From Petunia secreta (Eukaryota > Streptophyta > Magnoliopsida > Solanales > Solanaceae): DNA of 64,000 nt. The notes under the pieces are model-generated. The model was not told where the DNA came from. It made no database searches and saw nothing but the letters and a program-made list of their open reading frames with translations. Below, one piece after another: positions 43,206 through 55,814 of the stretch (the first letter of the stretch is position 1; the number at the start of each line of letters is the position of its first letter). The stretch is taken from the NCBI GenBank assembly GCA_029990175.1, contig JARKIP010000005.1:68604001-68668000 (forward strand), given 5' to 3'. Made by a program: the position numbers and the translations under genes.

Positions 43206-46200
43206 CTATGTGTCCAGCTGTGCTAGTGATTTTCTCCATTTGTAGCTGGTTTGTCCTCTTATATGAGCATGTATAGCTATTTCCCTGCAAATGTTATCTG
43301 CATTGACTTGCTCTTGTTGAAACCTTATAGCGTTCCTGTTGCTCCACAACTTGTTTATCAGCATTGCAAAGACCAGTCCCACTATAGGTCCATTCCTGTT
43401 TTTCTTTTGGCTTGAGAGTTTACCCAATCCACCTTCTGATGCCAAGTGCTCAGTGGTCTTTGAATCTCCATCCATTGCAGAAGTCTGGACCACAGGTTGT
43501 TGGTAAACTGACACCCAAAGAACAAATGCTCAAATATTTCATCACTTCCTCCACAGAATGTGCATATCATAGGCACTTGGACTCCAAATTTATGTAACTT
43601 GTCAACTGTAGCTAGCCTCTGGTGTAAAGCCAGCCATAGAGTGAACCTGTGTCTGGGGTGTATGCTAGCCTGCAGTGCAATTCCTTTCCATGGCACTCTG
43701 GGGTGCTATGAAAAAGGTATGAGTTGTAAGTACAGTGTCCTGATAGAGAATTTCCCATTAGCTTTTTGCATGGTCTGTAATCTAGTGAGCAGATCATCCT
43801 GCAAGCTTGGACATTGCAAGACAGCTTGTCGTCTCTCAATTACTTTCCTCACGACCCATGATGCATTTTTTGAGATGGTGCAGTGTTCAACTTAATTCCT
43901 CTTTATGTAGTAGGTATGTACCCATTTGATCCATAAACAGTCTTTTCTTATGGCAATGGCCCAAAGCTGCTTAGCAATAGCAGCCCTGATCGGTAAACAC
44001 AGATTCATGACACTTAACCCACCAGCAGAATATGGAAAACAGACTTTCTCTCATGTTACCAGTGCCTTTCTTGAGGTTGAACTAGTGCATGTCCAAATAT
44101 ATGTCCTGCAGATAGTTTCTATTGCTTTCATGATTTTCTTTGGCAAGATAAAGAGATGTGCCCAATAGGTCTGCAACCCAAACAATACAGATTTTATCAA
44201 TTGAAGCCTGCCAGCATAAGACATCAGCTTTGCTGTCCAACAGCTTACTCTTACCAAGATTGTCTTTATCAAAGGCCAACATTGGTTTAGAGTTAGCTTT
44301 TTAGATGCCAAGGGCACTCCCAAATATCTGAAGGGTAGAGCACCTTCCTGAAATCCCAACTCTTTTCTTAGATCATTGGACACCCCAGCCATGTATAGGG
44401 AGCTCTTGTCTGCATTAGCTTTAAGCCCAGAACCCTCTGATAATTTGGTGAATGTAGCTTTAAGCAGCTTAACAGAACCAAGATCGGGTCTACAAAATAT
44501 TAATAAGTCATCTGCAAAGCATACATGTGTTCATGCTTTCTACACTTAGGATGAAAGTTGAAATCTCTATTTAGTATTAGTTGTTTCATTTCTCTTTGCA
44601 AGTACCCCATTGCAATCACAAACAAGTAGGGGATATGGGATCACCCTGTCTGAGCCTCCTCTTTGCTTGAAAAGGTTTGGTTAGCCTCCATTGATCACTA
44701 ATGAGTATTTAACAGTGGTTACACACTCCATAATCAAATGAATAAACTTGAATGGAAATCCAAGTTCACTCAGAAGCTTCTTTACATAGCTCCACTCAAT
44801 AGTGTTGTAAGCCTTTCTCAGATCAACCTTGAGGGGACACCCCCTTCTGATGGTACCCTTTAAACAACTTATGACTAAACATGATGTTGTCTAAGATACT
44901 TCTCCCCCTGTATGAATTCTGATTGTAAATGACCAATGATATCATCCACCACCTCTTCGATTCTATTAGTCAGTACCTTTGCTTTGATTTTGTACAAGGT
45001 TGTACAACAAGCAATAGGTCTGTAGTCTCTCACATAAGATGGTGTTGGTACTTTTGGAACCAGACTAATAGCCGTGACATTGACAGCTTCATATAGCTTC
45101 CCTGCAGTGAAGAAGTCCTGCACAGCTTGTATTACATCTTCTTGCACTATTTGCTAATTCTTCAAATAAAACTCCGCTAGGTAGCCATCAACTTCAGGTG
45201 CTTTCTCATAGCTCCTTTATGGCTTCCAAGATCTCTTCTTCTGTTATATTACTGATCAGTTTATATTGCTAATCGTATTGCAAACACTTCCCCCTTTTTT
45301 CTGACCTCTAAGATGGGGCATAGAGTCTCTGTAGCAGCATTGCCCATCAGTGCAGAAAAGAAGGATACGAACTCCTCCTCTACTTTTTTGGATCAGTTAA
45401 TAGTTCCCCTTGCTCATTGTATATGGATGTGATGGCATTCCCTGCATTCAATTTTGAGTTGAGCATGGAAATAGCTGGTGTTTGCATCACCACTAGTTAT
45501 CCAGGTTGCCCTAGACTTCTGTCTAAGCATTTTCTCTTCTACTCCACTCCACTTCTCTATTTCAGCTAGTAGTGTCTTCTCTTGCTCTATCAGTTGGTCA
45601 TTATGCAGTTGTGTTGCAAATGTGATCTGTACAACTTCTAATTCTTTCCTCGCTTTGTCCAATTTTTGGCCATAGGCTGCCATATATGAGTTGAGCTTTT
45701 TCAGATCCTCCTTAAGCAAGTGCAGTCTTTTCCAGATCTTCCTCATGACATCTCCTCCCACATTTTGTGTCCAAGTTGTTTCCAGTATAGCTTGAAAACC
45801 TGATTCCTTCATTACATGTAGGAACAACTTAAATGGCCCAGGTTTAAACTTCAGCTTTGGGCCACACTGTATCACCATAGGTGAATGGTCTGATACCAGT
45901 GGGTCCAAGAAATCAGCTGCTACATGTCCGTAGCTTTGCATCCATTGGAGGTTTCTCAGAGCCCAATCAATTTTACTATAAACTCTAGTAGCTGCTTCCT
46001 ACTTGTTACATCAGGTGAAGTGCCTCTTTATTGACCTTAGAGGGGTCAGCTGAAGGTCATCTAAGCATTGTTGAAAATCTTGCACCTCAGCTTGGGTAAC
46101 TAAGGACCCTATCTTGTCTTCAGAAAATAAAATAGTGTTTAAAGTCACCACATAAGAGCCATGGCCCCTGCACATTAGGCTCCACTAGCTTCAGTTCAGC

Positions 46201-46521
46201 CCATAGTCTTCTTCTTCTCTGTTGAATCTCATTTCTACCATACACTACTGTCAAGTTCATCATAGATAGAGTGCATGGCTCCTCCACTATGAAATGGATT
46301 ATTTTCTCAATTATCATGACTATGTTCACTTTCAAATGATCTTTCCACATCAGCCATATTCTCAAATTTCTTGCTTGTGGGTAATTGAAGCACTAGTTCC
46401 ATCCACTACCTATTTTTTTCCATATTTTTTTGGATTTTTGTTGTTTCACTCTTCTCTCAAGGCGCCCCAAGAGATCAAGTTTGTTCTTCTTCAAAAAGAG
46501 CTTCAACTCTTTTTATTTAAA
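43206..46521 (-). pseudogene. LINE ORF2: endonuclease, reverse transcriptase, zf-RVT (main part)
   Basis: ORF2 begins at ATG 50496 (MKLCTWNIRGLN), is cut by the LTR after about 37 nt, and resumes here with FKQKELKLFLKKNK-like sequence (46521-46475). Endonuclease blocks: GPWLLCGDF (about 46160) and SDHSPMVI (about 45880). RT blocks: TAISLVPKVPTPSYVRDYRP (about 45060), the catalytic FADDLLIF (44499-44520) and FRYLGVPLASKKL (about 44310). The zf-RVT domain at 43696-43382 has RHRFTLWLALHQRLAT and CTFCGGSDEIFEHLFFGC. The frame ends at 43206. Many stops make it inactive. Confidence 0.85.
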
Positions 46522-46907
46522 GGACTTGTTGAACTCCCAAAAAAATAACCTCGAAAGGCTAAAGTTAGGAATATCGACATGATGGACTAACTCTTTTGGA
46601 GGTTTTGGAGTCGCCACCCAATTTAAGGAAAACAGGAAATCAAATAAGCAAATGCGTGCAAAACTCCGGTTTAGAAAAAGCGAGGTCATTCAGAGATTCT
46701 AAGGTAAGAGATTTTGTTAATTTCGAAAGAAGGTTTTTAAGGCACTTTCGAAATTCCGTAAATTACGGTTAATCCGACAGGTTTCCAAAATATTTGCAAG
46801 TGCTATTTATGCGGTTTTTCTAAAAATAATTAATTGAACTAATTAAATTTAGTAAGTTTTCAAAAGATTTTACAATTTTTATTTAAAGGCTTTAATTATT
46901 TTCAAAA

Positions 46908-46912
46908 TAAAA

Positions 46913-46943
<31 letters not shown>
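46908..46943. repeat. (AATA)n microsatellite
   Basis: Nine or so AATA/AAAT tetramers inside the solo LTR. Confidence 0.9.
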
Positions 46944-47342
46944 AACGCATTTTTCTTTTGATAATGAACGATTTGATCGTCCAAATTTCTTTGCCAACTC
47001 GTATGTGATAGTGCATAAATGGCACTTGCTTAATTTCAACTTTAAAACCCGAGTTTCTCATCATAAGATGGAACTTAGGTTTCAAGTCGCTTTTTGCAAA
47101 GTTGTTTCGGGACATTAGAAGTTAATTAAAACTTCTTTTATAACTTTTGACTTTTTTAAAGAAACTACTTCATATCAATAAGATAGAAGCCTTTTCTTAT
47201 AGTCTATTATTAAGCGTGGTTTTTTGAAAATTTATGAATTTTACACGCATTTGCTTAAATGGCCTGATTTGCAATAAATTAAATAACGACTTCAAAATAA
47301 AAGATAATGAACATAAAGTGAATCAAATAACTCAAACAAATC

Positions 47343-47345
<3 letters not shown>

Positions 47346-47386
<41 letters not shown>
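47346..47386. repeat. (AT)n microsatellite
   Basis: About 20 AT dinucleotides inside the solo LTR. A similar (AT)n run lies at 52093-52130 in the hAT element. Confidence 0.9.
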
Positions 47387-47393
<7 letters not shown>

Positions 47394-49964
47394 TAAAATA
47401 TTTCTACAAAGTTTACATAAATATTCTAAAGGAAAAAGGAAGGATAAGTTAGAAAAGATAGAACCCGGGAATTTGACAAACTCGCGGGAGCCTTGAATTT
47501 TCTAAAGTTTTCTAAAGTCCTGAGAACTTGAGTCCGAATCTTGACCCCAATTCAACTCCAAGCCGAGGAGCCAATCCCAATTGGTGAGTTTCCAAACTCG
47601 ATCCCAAAGGTATATTATGCAAAGAAATACATAGAAAGATAAGGATTAGTAAGTTGCTATATCAATGTACATCAGTTACAAAAATAAATAAGCAATGCAA
47701 TCTGTACATAAAACTCTGACTTCCCCTCAGAATATAGGTTGCAAACATTTAAAGAGAAACTTAGCATTTTCAAGAAAGCAAGAGAAAAATATTGATGTAC
47801 GTCACATTGAGAGGGAAAGAACTTAATCGAGCTAAAGTTTAACAGAGGAAAGAAAGGCATTTCTCAATGACAAGTTGTACACAACAATCTTAAGTCTAAT
47901 TCGGCAACATGTTTATTTCATTTAAACGAGGAGAGTATAAAGGATTAACTAATAAGTGTATCCTAAATGGACATGGGAGTAACAGCCAGGTAATGAACAT
48001 CTAAATATGTCTCATATTACTATTTCATAAATGGAAAAACAAACCCAGTAGGCTTAGGCACATAACTTATTTCTTTCTAGATAAATCTTTAAGTCATAGC
48101 AGACCATGATTTCTAATCACCTAACCAGAGGATATACACGACTAGCAGGGAGCTGGACATGAGAACATTTCAGACGTTAGGCTATTTCAGAAGACAATTT
48201 CAAGCCTTGAAACTGACTCAAGGATTTAAGAATATTAACTACCAAAGATCATTACATATCTAACTAAACTAAAGGGATGAGAATATCTTTAGAACAAAAT
48301 CAGAAAAATGGAAATCAACTAGAAGAGTTTAAGAGAGAAGGAACCTGGAAAACTTAGAAGCTAAACCCCTGCACTTTCAACTACACTAAACTGCTATTAC
48401 GCTCATTACTAAAAAAAATGACCCTAAGATATTACAGCCTGCACCATCTCACAGGACCATTGCATTATCCCAGAAAACCAATCAGGTCTTATATACAGTT
48501 TTACCCTCAAGACTTCAGCATCTAGAACCAGACCCAGACCTCTAACCATTCCCTGAACCAACCTGAGACAACAAAAGGATCTGGAACAGCCAAGAACCAG
48601 CTCCACCTACAATACTCCTATACCTCTGCACATACCACATCAGAAACCAAACACACACACACACACACTATACTAAGCCTGCAGCATAACAGAACACATA
48701 TAACCTCTATCTAGCTTCCCCATGCTGCCTGAACAACCATTTCATCAACAACTTACCAACCTGCCTGAAACAACCCTTGCAAATCCCTGGAAAACAAACT
48801 CCAAGACTTCTTTAATAAACACCTGCAAACAACCTGAAGCACACTCCTATATCCTGACCAAAACACCTTAACAGGATACATGTCATTCCAAACAATCAAC
48901 CTGACCCTCAGAACACAACTAAGCTCTCTATTCCCTTTCGAGCAACCAGCTGAACATTTCAGACCTGGACACTCCCTAGAACCCCAGACCTGCACATCAA
49001 TATAAAACAGCTCCTAGAATACAATAACAGGATCTAAACATACTCCTAAACTACCTACTACATCACATCAGGAACTCCTGAGCACCTACACACCAGCCTG
49101 AACTCCTTCCCAAATCAACAGCCTAACAGCCCCTCAAACCATCGGAACTCCAGGCTTTCACTCCTATTCTAACTCATGGATAACAGAGAAAAAGAAAATA
49201 GAGAACAAGAGGCAGAATACACTCTGTAACCATACTAAAAAAACATAAACTCACTCTTATAGTCATGATAAAACAATAAAGATAGCAACTTTTAAAGTCT
49301 ACATTGTCTGTGCAGCAAACAGCGAGTCTAGGATATCAACTTATCAACCGATTCGACATACATTTTACCAAAAGATTCGGGCCTTAAATATCAGGACTAT
49401 CAAAGACTCCAACTTTATAATCAACCTTCAAGTTAAACATTTTCATAACAGAAACATCCTTAAAAAACAAAAGAACAACTTCCTGAATGAGACTAAAGCG
49501 ATTATAAATTCAGCTCGTAAATAAGAGAATCAAAGACATGAGATATGAAGAGAATTTTGCGCTCAAACGGACACATTTACAATATGCAAGTTTAAACTCT
49601 ATAGCAAATATACAATGCAAATTACATAGCTTTTATCTGTTTACGAGAAAAACTAAAAAAAAAATGTAAAGAAGTTAAGCTTATTACCTTTTTGTGAGCA
49701 GCGGACAAGGGCGTTGATCTGAAGAATACAACTCGAACGAGGCGACTCGAATAACGAAGAAGCGAGCAAACGAGATGGCGAAGCGACGACACAATAAAAT
49801 CCCAAAAAAGAAAAGGAAAGCACCACTTTATATATGAATTTAAAATTGAAATTTATGTATATCTTATGCCATTCCTTTTACTTCCCTTTATCCCTATTCA
49901 CGACTCTTTTTCTTCGACCCCCTAACGCCGCTGAATCCCTCTCTTCATTTACCCTCTGTTCTCC

Positions 49965-49973
49965 CTTTATATA
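49965..49973 (-). promoter_or_regulatory. TATA box of the solo LTR
   Basis: TATATAAAG on the minus strand, about 480 bp from the LTR 5' end, followed by GGAGAACAGAGGG. This is the usual U3/R arrangement. Confidence 0.5.
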
Positions 49974-50459
49974 TGATCCAATCTAGGGCTTTTTTAGGGT
50001 ACGAAACTGATCCCCAAAAAGACCCAATCACCCCTCCCCCAACGGCTCCTAATGGATAAGGACTTTTGTACCTGATCATGAGCTGGAATTTGGACTGATT
50101 CGCTTTTTGAACTGGGAATCAGATTTTGTCCAAAAGGGGAATCGGGTTTTTAGGGATTTTGGGGGAAGAGAGTCGGGTCCTTGGGGAAAAACTGAAATGT
50201 GTGCGTGTATGTGTTATGTATATTTGCAGAGATAGGCCAATTTCGCGGGGAAGGAACGATTTTAGCCCACCATTTTATGATTAAATTGGGAAATTGAGGG
50301 GGTTGCATGGGTAGGATATAAATTAGGATACTCCTTATAATTTATCCTTTTCTCTTTGAATTTAAATTAATTACTTTTAAATTTTCAAAATTAATTTTAA
50401 TTTAGAATAATTAGACTTTAATTAACACGATTGGGACAAAATTGGGTGTCAACAGGGCT

Positions 50460-50496
50460 TGTTCAGCCCTCTAATATTCCATGTACAGAGCTTCAT
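50460..50496 (-). pseudogene. First 12 codons of LINE ORF2
   Basis: ATG 50496 gives MKLCTWNIRGLN, the conserved start of plant LINE endonucleases. The solo LTR interrupts the next codons; the continuation is at 46521. Confidence 0.75.
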
Positions 50497-50811
50497 GGTG
50501 GTTGAGGCTAGTGTGTGCCAGCCACCACATCCTCTTTCATTTGCATCAGTATCTCATATCGGTTCCTCATTGATATTCTTTTATCTGCAGTTTCCTGTCT
50601 ACTCAGCAGTTGTTCCAGTGGTGGCAACTGGAATGCTTTGGTTTCCAGTTACATTAGGCAGTGCAACTTGCTGCTCTTGCATTCCTGCTTCCACCCTTGC
50701 TGGTCCAAAGTTGTTTTGCACTAGCTCTTCCTGTGTCTGCTCCTCTTCTTGCCATTCTAGTTTAACCTGAGTTTTCCTCTTTCTGTTCCTTCTTCTCTTT
50801 CTTTTTGGGGG

Positions 50812-51173
50812 CTATTGAAATTCAGCTTCTATATGTCTATGATGACCCCAGCATTCTTCTGTGGTGTGCCCAAACTTCATACAGTCTGTACAGAATTTGG
50901 GCCACCAATCATAGTCCACGGGCTGGTGGATGAGTACAAGTGGTGTATCTATGTCTATACAGCCAACTAGGGGCTGTGATACATCAACTTCAACCAGCAC
51001 TCTTATGTACGAGATTTTTTCTATATTGGCAGTGGATTTGTCAGTGTATAAGGGTTTACCTATAGCATTTTCCACTTTACTCAGTGCCTCAGGTGACCAA
51101 TATCCCACTGGCAGTCCAGGAAGTACTACCTATAAGGGTATTGTTAAGCACTCAGGTTTGAATTTAAAGTCTA
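50812..51173 (-). pseudogene. LINE ORF1, C-terminal part (DUF4283 end and zinc knuckle)
   Basis: After the hAT, the minus strand continues ORF1: LPVGYWSPEALSKVENAIGK, VLVEVDVSQPLVG and the knuckle CTDCMKFGHTTEEC (Cx2Cx4Hx4C), stopping at 50812. It would bind the element's RNA in a ribonucleoprotein. The 50497-50811 interval between it and ORF2 is Ser/Pro-rich ORF1 tail and spacer. Confidence 0.75.
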
Positions 51174-51649
51174 GTCACCATTATGGGTGGCCAGCGATCC
51201 GGTCCGGTCCGGGCCAAGTAAAATAGCTAAATCAGACAAAATCGGTGTTACCTGTCCGGTCTGATCCGGTGGAAAAATGGAGAGCCGGGACGGAACCGGC
51301 ACCGCCGACCACTAGGCCGGTTTTTCCGACCCGGACCAGTCCGGTCCGTCCGATTTTTGTATTTTTTTTTTTGTTTTGTTTTAAGCAAATACAATGAAAA
51401 TTAAAAATTAAAAAAAAGTGCTATAAAAAATTATTACGACAAACACTGAACAAACTTTGATAGATTGGAAAAGAAATAGAAACATTTTATTGAAAATTCA
51501 AGAAATACATAATTCAAAAGACAAACTAAGAAATTGAAAATTACATAGATATTCCCTTAACCACTTCTTCAATCACGTGGATTAAAGCCCCTTACTCTAT
51601 CTTTTAACCACTTTTTCAATCACGTGGATTAAAGCCCCTTACTCTATCT

Positions 51650-51838
51650 CATTCGGTCTTATGATATTTTTCTAAGAGGGTCCTAAACTTTTCCGTCCCT
51701 CCACCAGTGGATTTAGCCACTCTGCCTTATAGAGGCTACATGTAGCTTTCTGAGTTTCAGTATCTTTTATAATAATCTTCGTTCCGCAAGTTGAGTTTCA
51801 TTAGGACCGGGAGGAGCGGAAGCTTGATTTTCAGCCAT
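51650..51838 (-). pseudogene. BED-only ORF remnant of hAT copy 2
   Basis: From ATG 51838: MAENQASAPPGPNET, then frameshifted pieces KATCSLYKAEWLN and KFRTLLEKYHKTE, stopping at 51650. These align by position to the BED finger of 3807-4088: the second Cys is Tyr and the first His is Leu, so the finger is dead. It has its own upstream cassette and TATA box, as in copy 1. Confidence 0.55.
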
Positions 51839-52090
51839 TATAATTGTTTGGACTTTGGAAGAAATTTAGAAAATAGCCTTTGAGAGTAATTTGAGAGATA
51901 AACTGATAGAAAGTGATGAATCGTGTGATATAATGATGAAATAATAGGGTATATATAGATAAAAATAGGTTGGGGTATGGGGGCGTTAGGGGGGATGGTA
52001 GGCAAAAATAAATATTTTTTACTGCTGGCCAACGGCTATATTTGAAAGAGAGCCGTTGGGCCAAATCAAACTGTCGGTCCGGCAGTCGGC

Positions 52091-52133
<43 letters not shown>

Positions 52134-52854
52134 ATATTTTCTTTGTGTTTTATTTAAAGTGATAGATAATTTGAAATTTTTGAAAATATAACAATTTTTC
52201 AAAAATAAAATATTATCAACTTTGCATATATATTTGGAATGCTTAGTTTATTTCAAGGTTTAAACGTAGAATTAAAAAACTTGCAAACTTTGAATTTTTG
52301 AAATTTTTGAAGTGATGATTCAAACCTTGAATTAATTTGACAAGTTCAAACTTTTGAATTAATTTGTTAAGTTCAAAGTTCAAACTTTGAATTAATTTTA
52401 TAAAATCAAATTTGAACTAATTTAGAAACTAGTAATTAATTGTAGTATATTTGCGCAAAATAAATTAAAACAAAAAATATGAAGACAAGAGTTGTGATGG
52501 AATTCCAAGACTTGGAGCAATTTTATTGAATTGTATAAGATATAAGTAGTGCAATACATACTACAATAGCTAAACTTTCAAACTTGTAAATTCAAAATTC
52601 TAATTTAGAAAATTACATTCTTTTAAACATACTAACTAATTTCTTGATGATAGTCGTTGGCTTTTTTTTAGGAACTGGTCGTTGTTGTTCTTGTTCATCA
52701 TCTCCTTATGGTTCTTCTTCTTCTTCTTCTTCTTCTTCTTCTTCTTCTTCATTGCTGGTTTGACTCCCTTCTTCATTTGTTTCGTCGCCCAAAATTTGAT
52801 CGAGATATGCTTTGCCTTTTTCCTTAGTAAGTTCTAGTAGACCAAAGTTTCTTC

Positions 52855-55060
52855 ACCTACTCTGATCCAATCTCTGAATAAAACTCATGTCTCCATTGCC
52901 TCCTCCTTCAACGAATATCTGTGATCTCCAATTTGAAATCTTCCTTGGCTAAAAGCGCTTTCCGATGCAGCTGATGAAGTTTGATTTGTTAATATATCCC
53001 GGGATATTTTTTAAAGAATTGGAATTGCGATTCTTGATTCTTCCAATAACCCAACAAATCATGAGTTCCAAAGTTTGTACGTTTTTTTGGATATTGAATT
53101 AAATACACTTGGAACTCGCTGTATTCCTCCCCGTACTCGTCCTGTTCTGAAAGCAACTTTTCATCAAGTCCCCCAAAAGTGCTCATCCACGCATGTCTTT
53201 TGCTCATTTGAGAAGAACTTTCACCGGTGGATTGTATTGGTTCTGTTGGTGTAGCAGTGTCTGCCCAAGCTCTATACTTTGCAAAAATAGCCACGGTATC
53301 TGCATAAACTTTAAGAACCTTCGACACTTGGAAATCCATCAGCCTCAATTTTAGTTTCTGTAATTTCTAAATTTGCATATATTTCTCTAACAAGTCGTTC
53401 AGTTAACTTAAGTTTAAAAGCATGATGCAACACAGAAGCAATGTAAAAAAGAGTAGGAATTGGGAAAAAATATTTTCTAAATTTTTCAATCATGGCCTCT
53501 GCAGCCACTTTGTATACTTCATATTGCTTATATACTTTCAATAATTCCGATATTCCAGCTATATAATATAACATGGTAGGAGTAGTTGGATAATATTGTC
53601 CGAAAAATTCTAAAGTAGCTTTATAAATTTTTTATAAAAACTGAAGGAGATGTTGAACAAGTTTCTAATCGTCCTCTTTAAGGTGATAGATTTCCATAAA
53701 ATGTTTATTGTACATTTGAGAAATAGGCACTCTATAATCGTAAGCGACACTCAATGCTTCATATAAAGTGTTCCATCTAGTACAAACTTCCTTTGGGACT
53801 CTCTTAATTGGCATTCCTAATTCTATACATTTTCTTTCCCATTCTCTTCTTATTTCTTGGTTTTTTTTCTAAAAATATAAGTAATAGATATTTTCATCTT
53901 ACTTATAATATCGTTAAACAAGTCAAGACCATCTTTTACTACTAAGTTGTAAATATGACAAGCACACCTAACATGAAAAAATTCCTCAAAAGGGGGATTC
54001 AAAATAGGTTTTAAGTTCCTAAGTATGTCTGTGTTGTTTGTAATATTATCTACCGTAATACTAAAAATTTTGTTAGTTAAACAGTACGTACGACAAATTG
54101 ATGAAACTTTATTACAAATATAATTTTTTGTGTGTGGTTCATCAACAACTTTATAAGAAATAATACGTTTTTGAAATACCCAATCATGATCTATCCAATA
54201 AACAGTAAGAATAATATAATCACATCCATTAGTAGAACAACCCATATCCGTAGTAAGACATACTCTAGTGTCAAAGTTATCAAATAAATATCGCAAATAA
54301 TCTTGATATTCGTTCTTATATTTAATAATATCATTTTTAACAGTAGTTCTTAGAAAATCTTTATAAGAGGGATTGTATGTAGACTGAACATAACGAACAA
54401 AACCAGTAGAAGAAGGAAAACTATAAGGTAAACCCTCGACCGCAACTAGTTTAGCAATATTTTCCCTATCCTTTTATTTATCATAAGTAAGAAGCGCTCC
54501 TGTTGTTTGGTTAACTTTTGTTTGGGTACCCGAAGATTCTTCATGCGCTACTCCCTCATGTTCGGTCCCTAAATGTATACCCCCGCCCCCATTAACCATT
54601 CTTTAGGATGTTTCTTTTGCAAATGGGTCCTAATTTTACCCGTCCCACCATCATTACCCCCCCCCCCCCCCCCCCGTTTTAAAAACCCACTCCATTTCAC
54701 AAAGCCCACATACGGCCGTCTGCGTTTCAACTTTCTTTGTTGCAAATTCCCACGCCTCAGATCTATCCTTACGTTTAACCGGTACTTTAGTAGGAGGTAC
54801 AGGAGGCAAGTCAGACTGAACTTCAGGTGGACTAGCTTGAAATTCATGTGTTTCTTCTAAATTAACACCGCTTTGATGGCCATATTGTGCTTCTAACATT
54901 TCATGATCAAGTATATTATTAGCGCTAACATCATGATAATATTGAGAATCATCTATGTGGGTGAACTGACTAGAACTACCAGCAATTCCTTTACCCTTAT
55001 TTCCCCCACGACCACGTGCTCGCCCCCACTACTAGTTCCAATTGAACATATTTGAGACAT
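52855..55060 (-). pseudogene. hAT transposase of copy 2, broken
   Basis: The start is ATG 55060 (MSQICS...), with an early frameshift. The acidic N-terminal part leads to a BED finger, CGLCEMEW and THLQKKHP, whose middle is expanded to Gly codons by a 19-C run (54657-54675). The catalytic part carries RVCLTTDMGCSTNGCDYI, RCACHIYNLVVKDGLDLF and FRKYFFPIPTLFYIASVLHH. The dimerisation region (about 52990-52860) reads SSAASESAFSQGR with a stop soon after. The extreme C-terminus includes a (GAA)n repeat (52720-52755). Several frameshifts and stops are present. It is clearly related to the transposase at 583-2999. Confidence 0.85.
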
Positions 55061-55814
55061 AATAATAGCAAATAAAATAAATATATGATAAAAAAATTAT
55101 AAAAGAGTATAAAGTAGGAACGGCCAACCAAATATAACCGTATAATTGAGGTAAAGTTGAAACTTGAGCCTTCACTTCAATTAATTAGTTGAATACTTGA
55201 TAATCGAAAAATTGTAAAAATAGCCAAATTAATATTTCAACCAAGTAGCGCCTCCAATTGACCCAATACTTGATATTTGAAAACTTCACCAAATAGTCAA
55301 ATATAACTTTGATAGCAACTCCAATTAAAACTTGATAGTAGCCAAACTGTAAACTTTTAACAAATAGCCAAAGTAGCAAAATAGCAATATTGTAGAGAAT
55401 TTGAGAGAATTAGAGCGAATTGGATGATTTGTGTGAAAAATAGATGAAATAATGGGGTACTTACAAGAGAAAAATAGTTATGGGTGGTTATGGGGTGGTA
55501 GAGGGGTGAAAATGGTCGTTTTTGGCCATTGGACAACGGCTAAAAGGTCAAAAGAGTCGTTGCTAACGGCTGGGAAATTTTGGATTTTTTAATTTTTTTT
55601 TTAATTTTTGGACCGGTCCGGTCCGACTCGGTCCAGCCGGTTCCGGTGCAATTTTGCACTGGTCCATCTGGTCTAAAATCATCAAACTGTTTCGGAACCG
55701 GGGGCCGGGGGTAGTTAAGCTTTTTGGTCAGGTCGCCACCGGTCCGAGCCGGTTTCCGGATCAAATCCGGCCCGGTCGGCTCCGACCGGACCGTTAACCA
55801 CCCTTAGTGACCAT

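Larger units (their letters stand above)
46527..50454 (-). repeat. Solo LTR of a gypsy-type retrotransposon (3928 bp)
   Basis: On the minus strand it starts TGTTGACACCCAATTTTGTC and ends GGGAGTTCAACA, with TGTTGA/TCAACA terminal inverts. It is flanked by GGACT (46522-46526) and GGGCT (50455-50459), a 5-bp target duplication with one change. There is no internal coding region, primer site or polypurine tract, so it is a solo LTR. The great length and 5' sequence fit Tat/Ogre-like gypsy LTRs; that lineage is inferred. A TATA box is at 49965-49973. Small ORFs inside (for example 48424-48995) have no recognisable content. Confidence 0.8.
51182..55806 (-). mobile_element. hAT DNA transposon, copy 2, complete with target duplications
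   Basis: The ends are TATGGGTGGCC (51182) and, inverse complement from 55806, TAAGGGTGGTTAACGG. The flanks are GTCACCAT (51174-51181) and GTGACCAT (55807-55814), an 8-bp duplication with one change, inside LINE ORF1. The element is 4625 bp. On the minus strand it runs: GGACC-rich subterminal (55806-55605), GCCGTTG arms, transposase unit (55060-52855), AT-rich tail, a second GGCC/GCCGTTGG cassette (52090-52027), TATATATA (51950-51958), a BED remnant (51838-51650), and the 3' subterminal array (51370-51182). This is the same layout as copy 1. Confidence 0.9.

Noticed and set aside
48424..48995. Minus-strand frames of 60 and 80 residues in the solo LTR
   Set aside because: No motif, short length, and a position inside a non-coding LTR; they look like chance frames.
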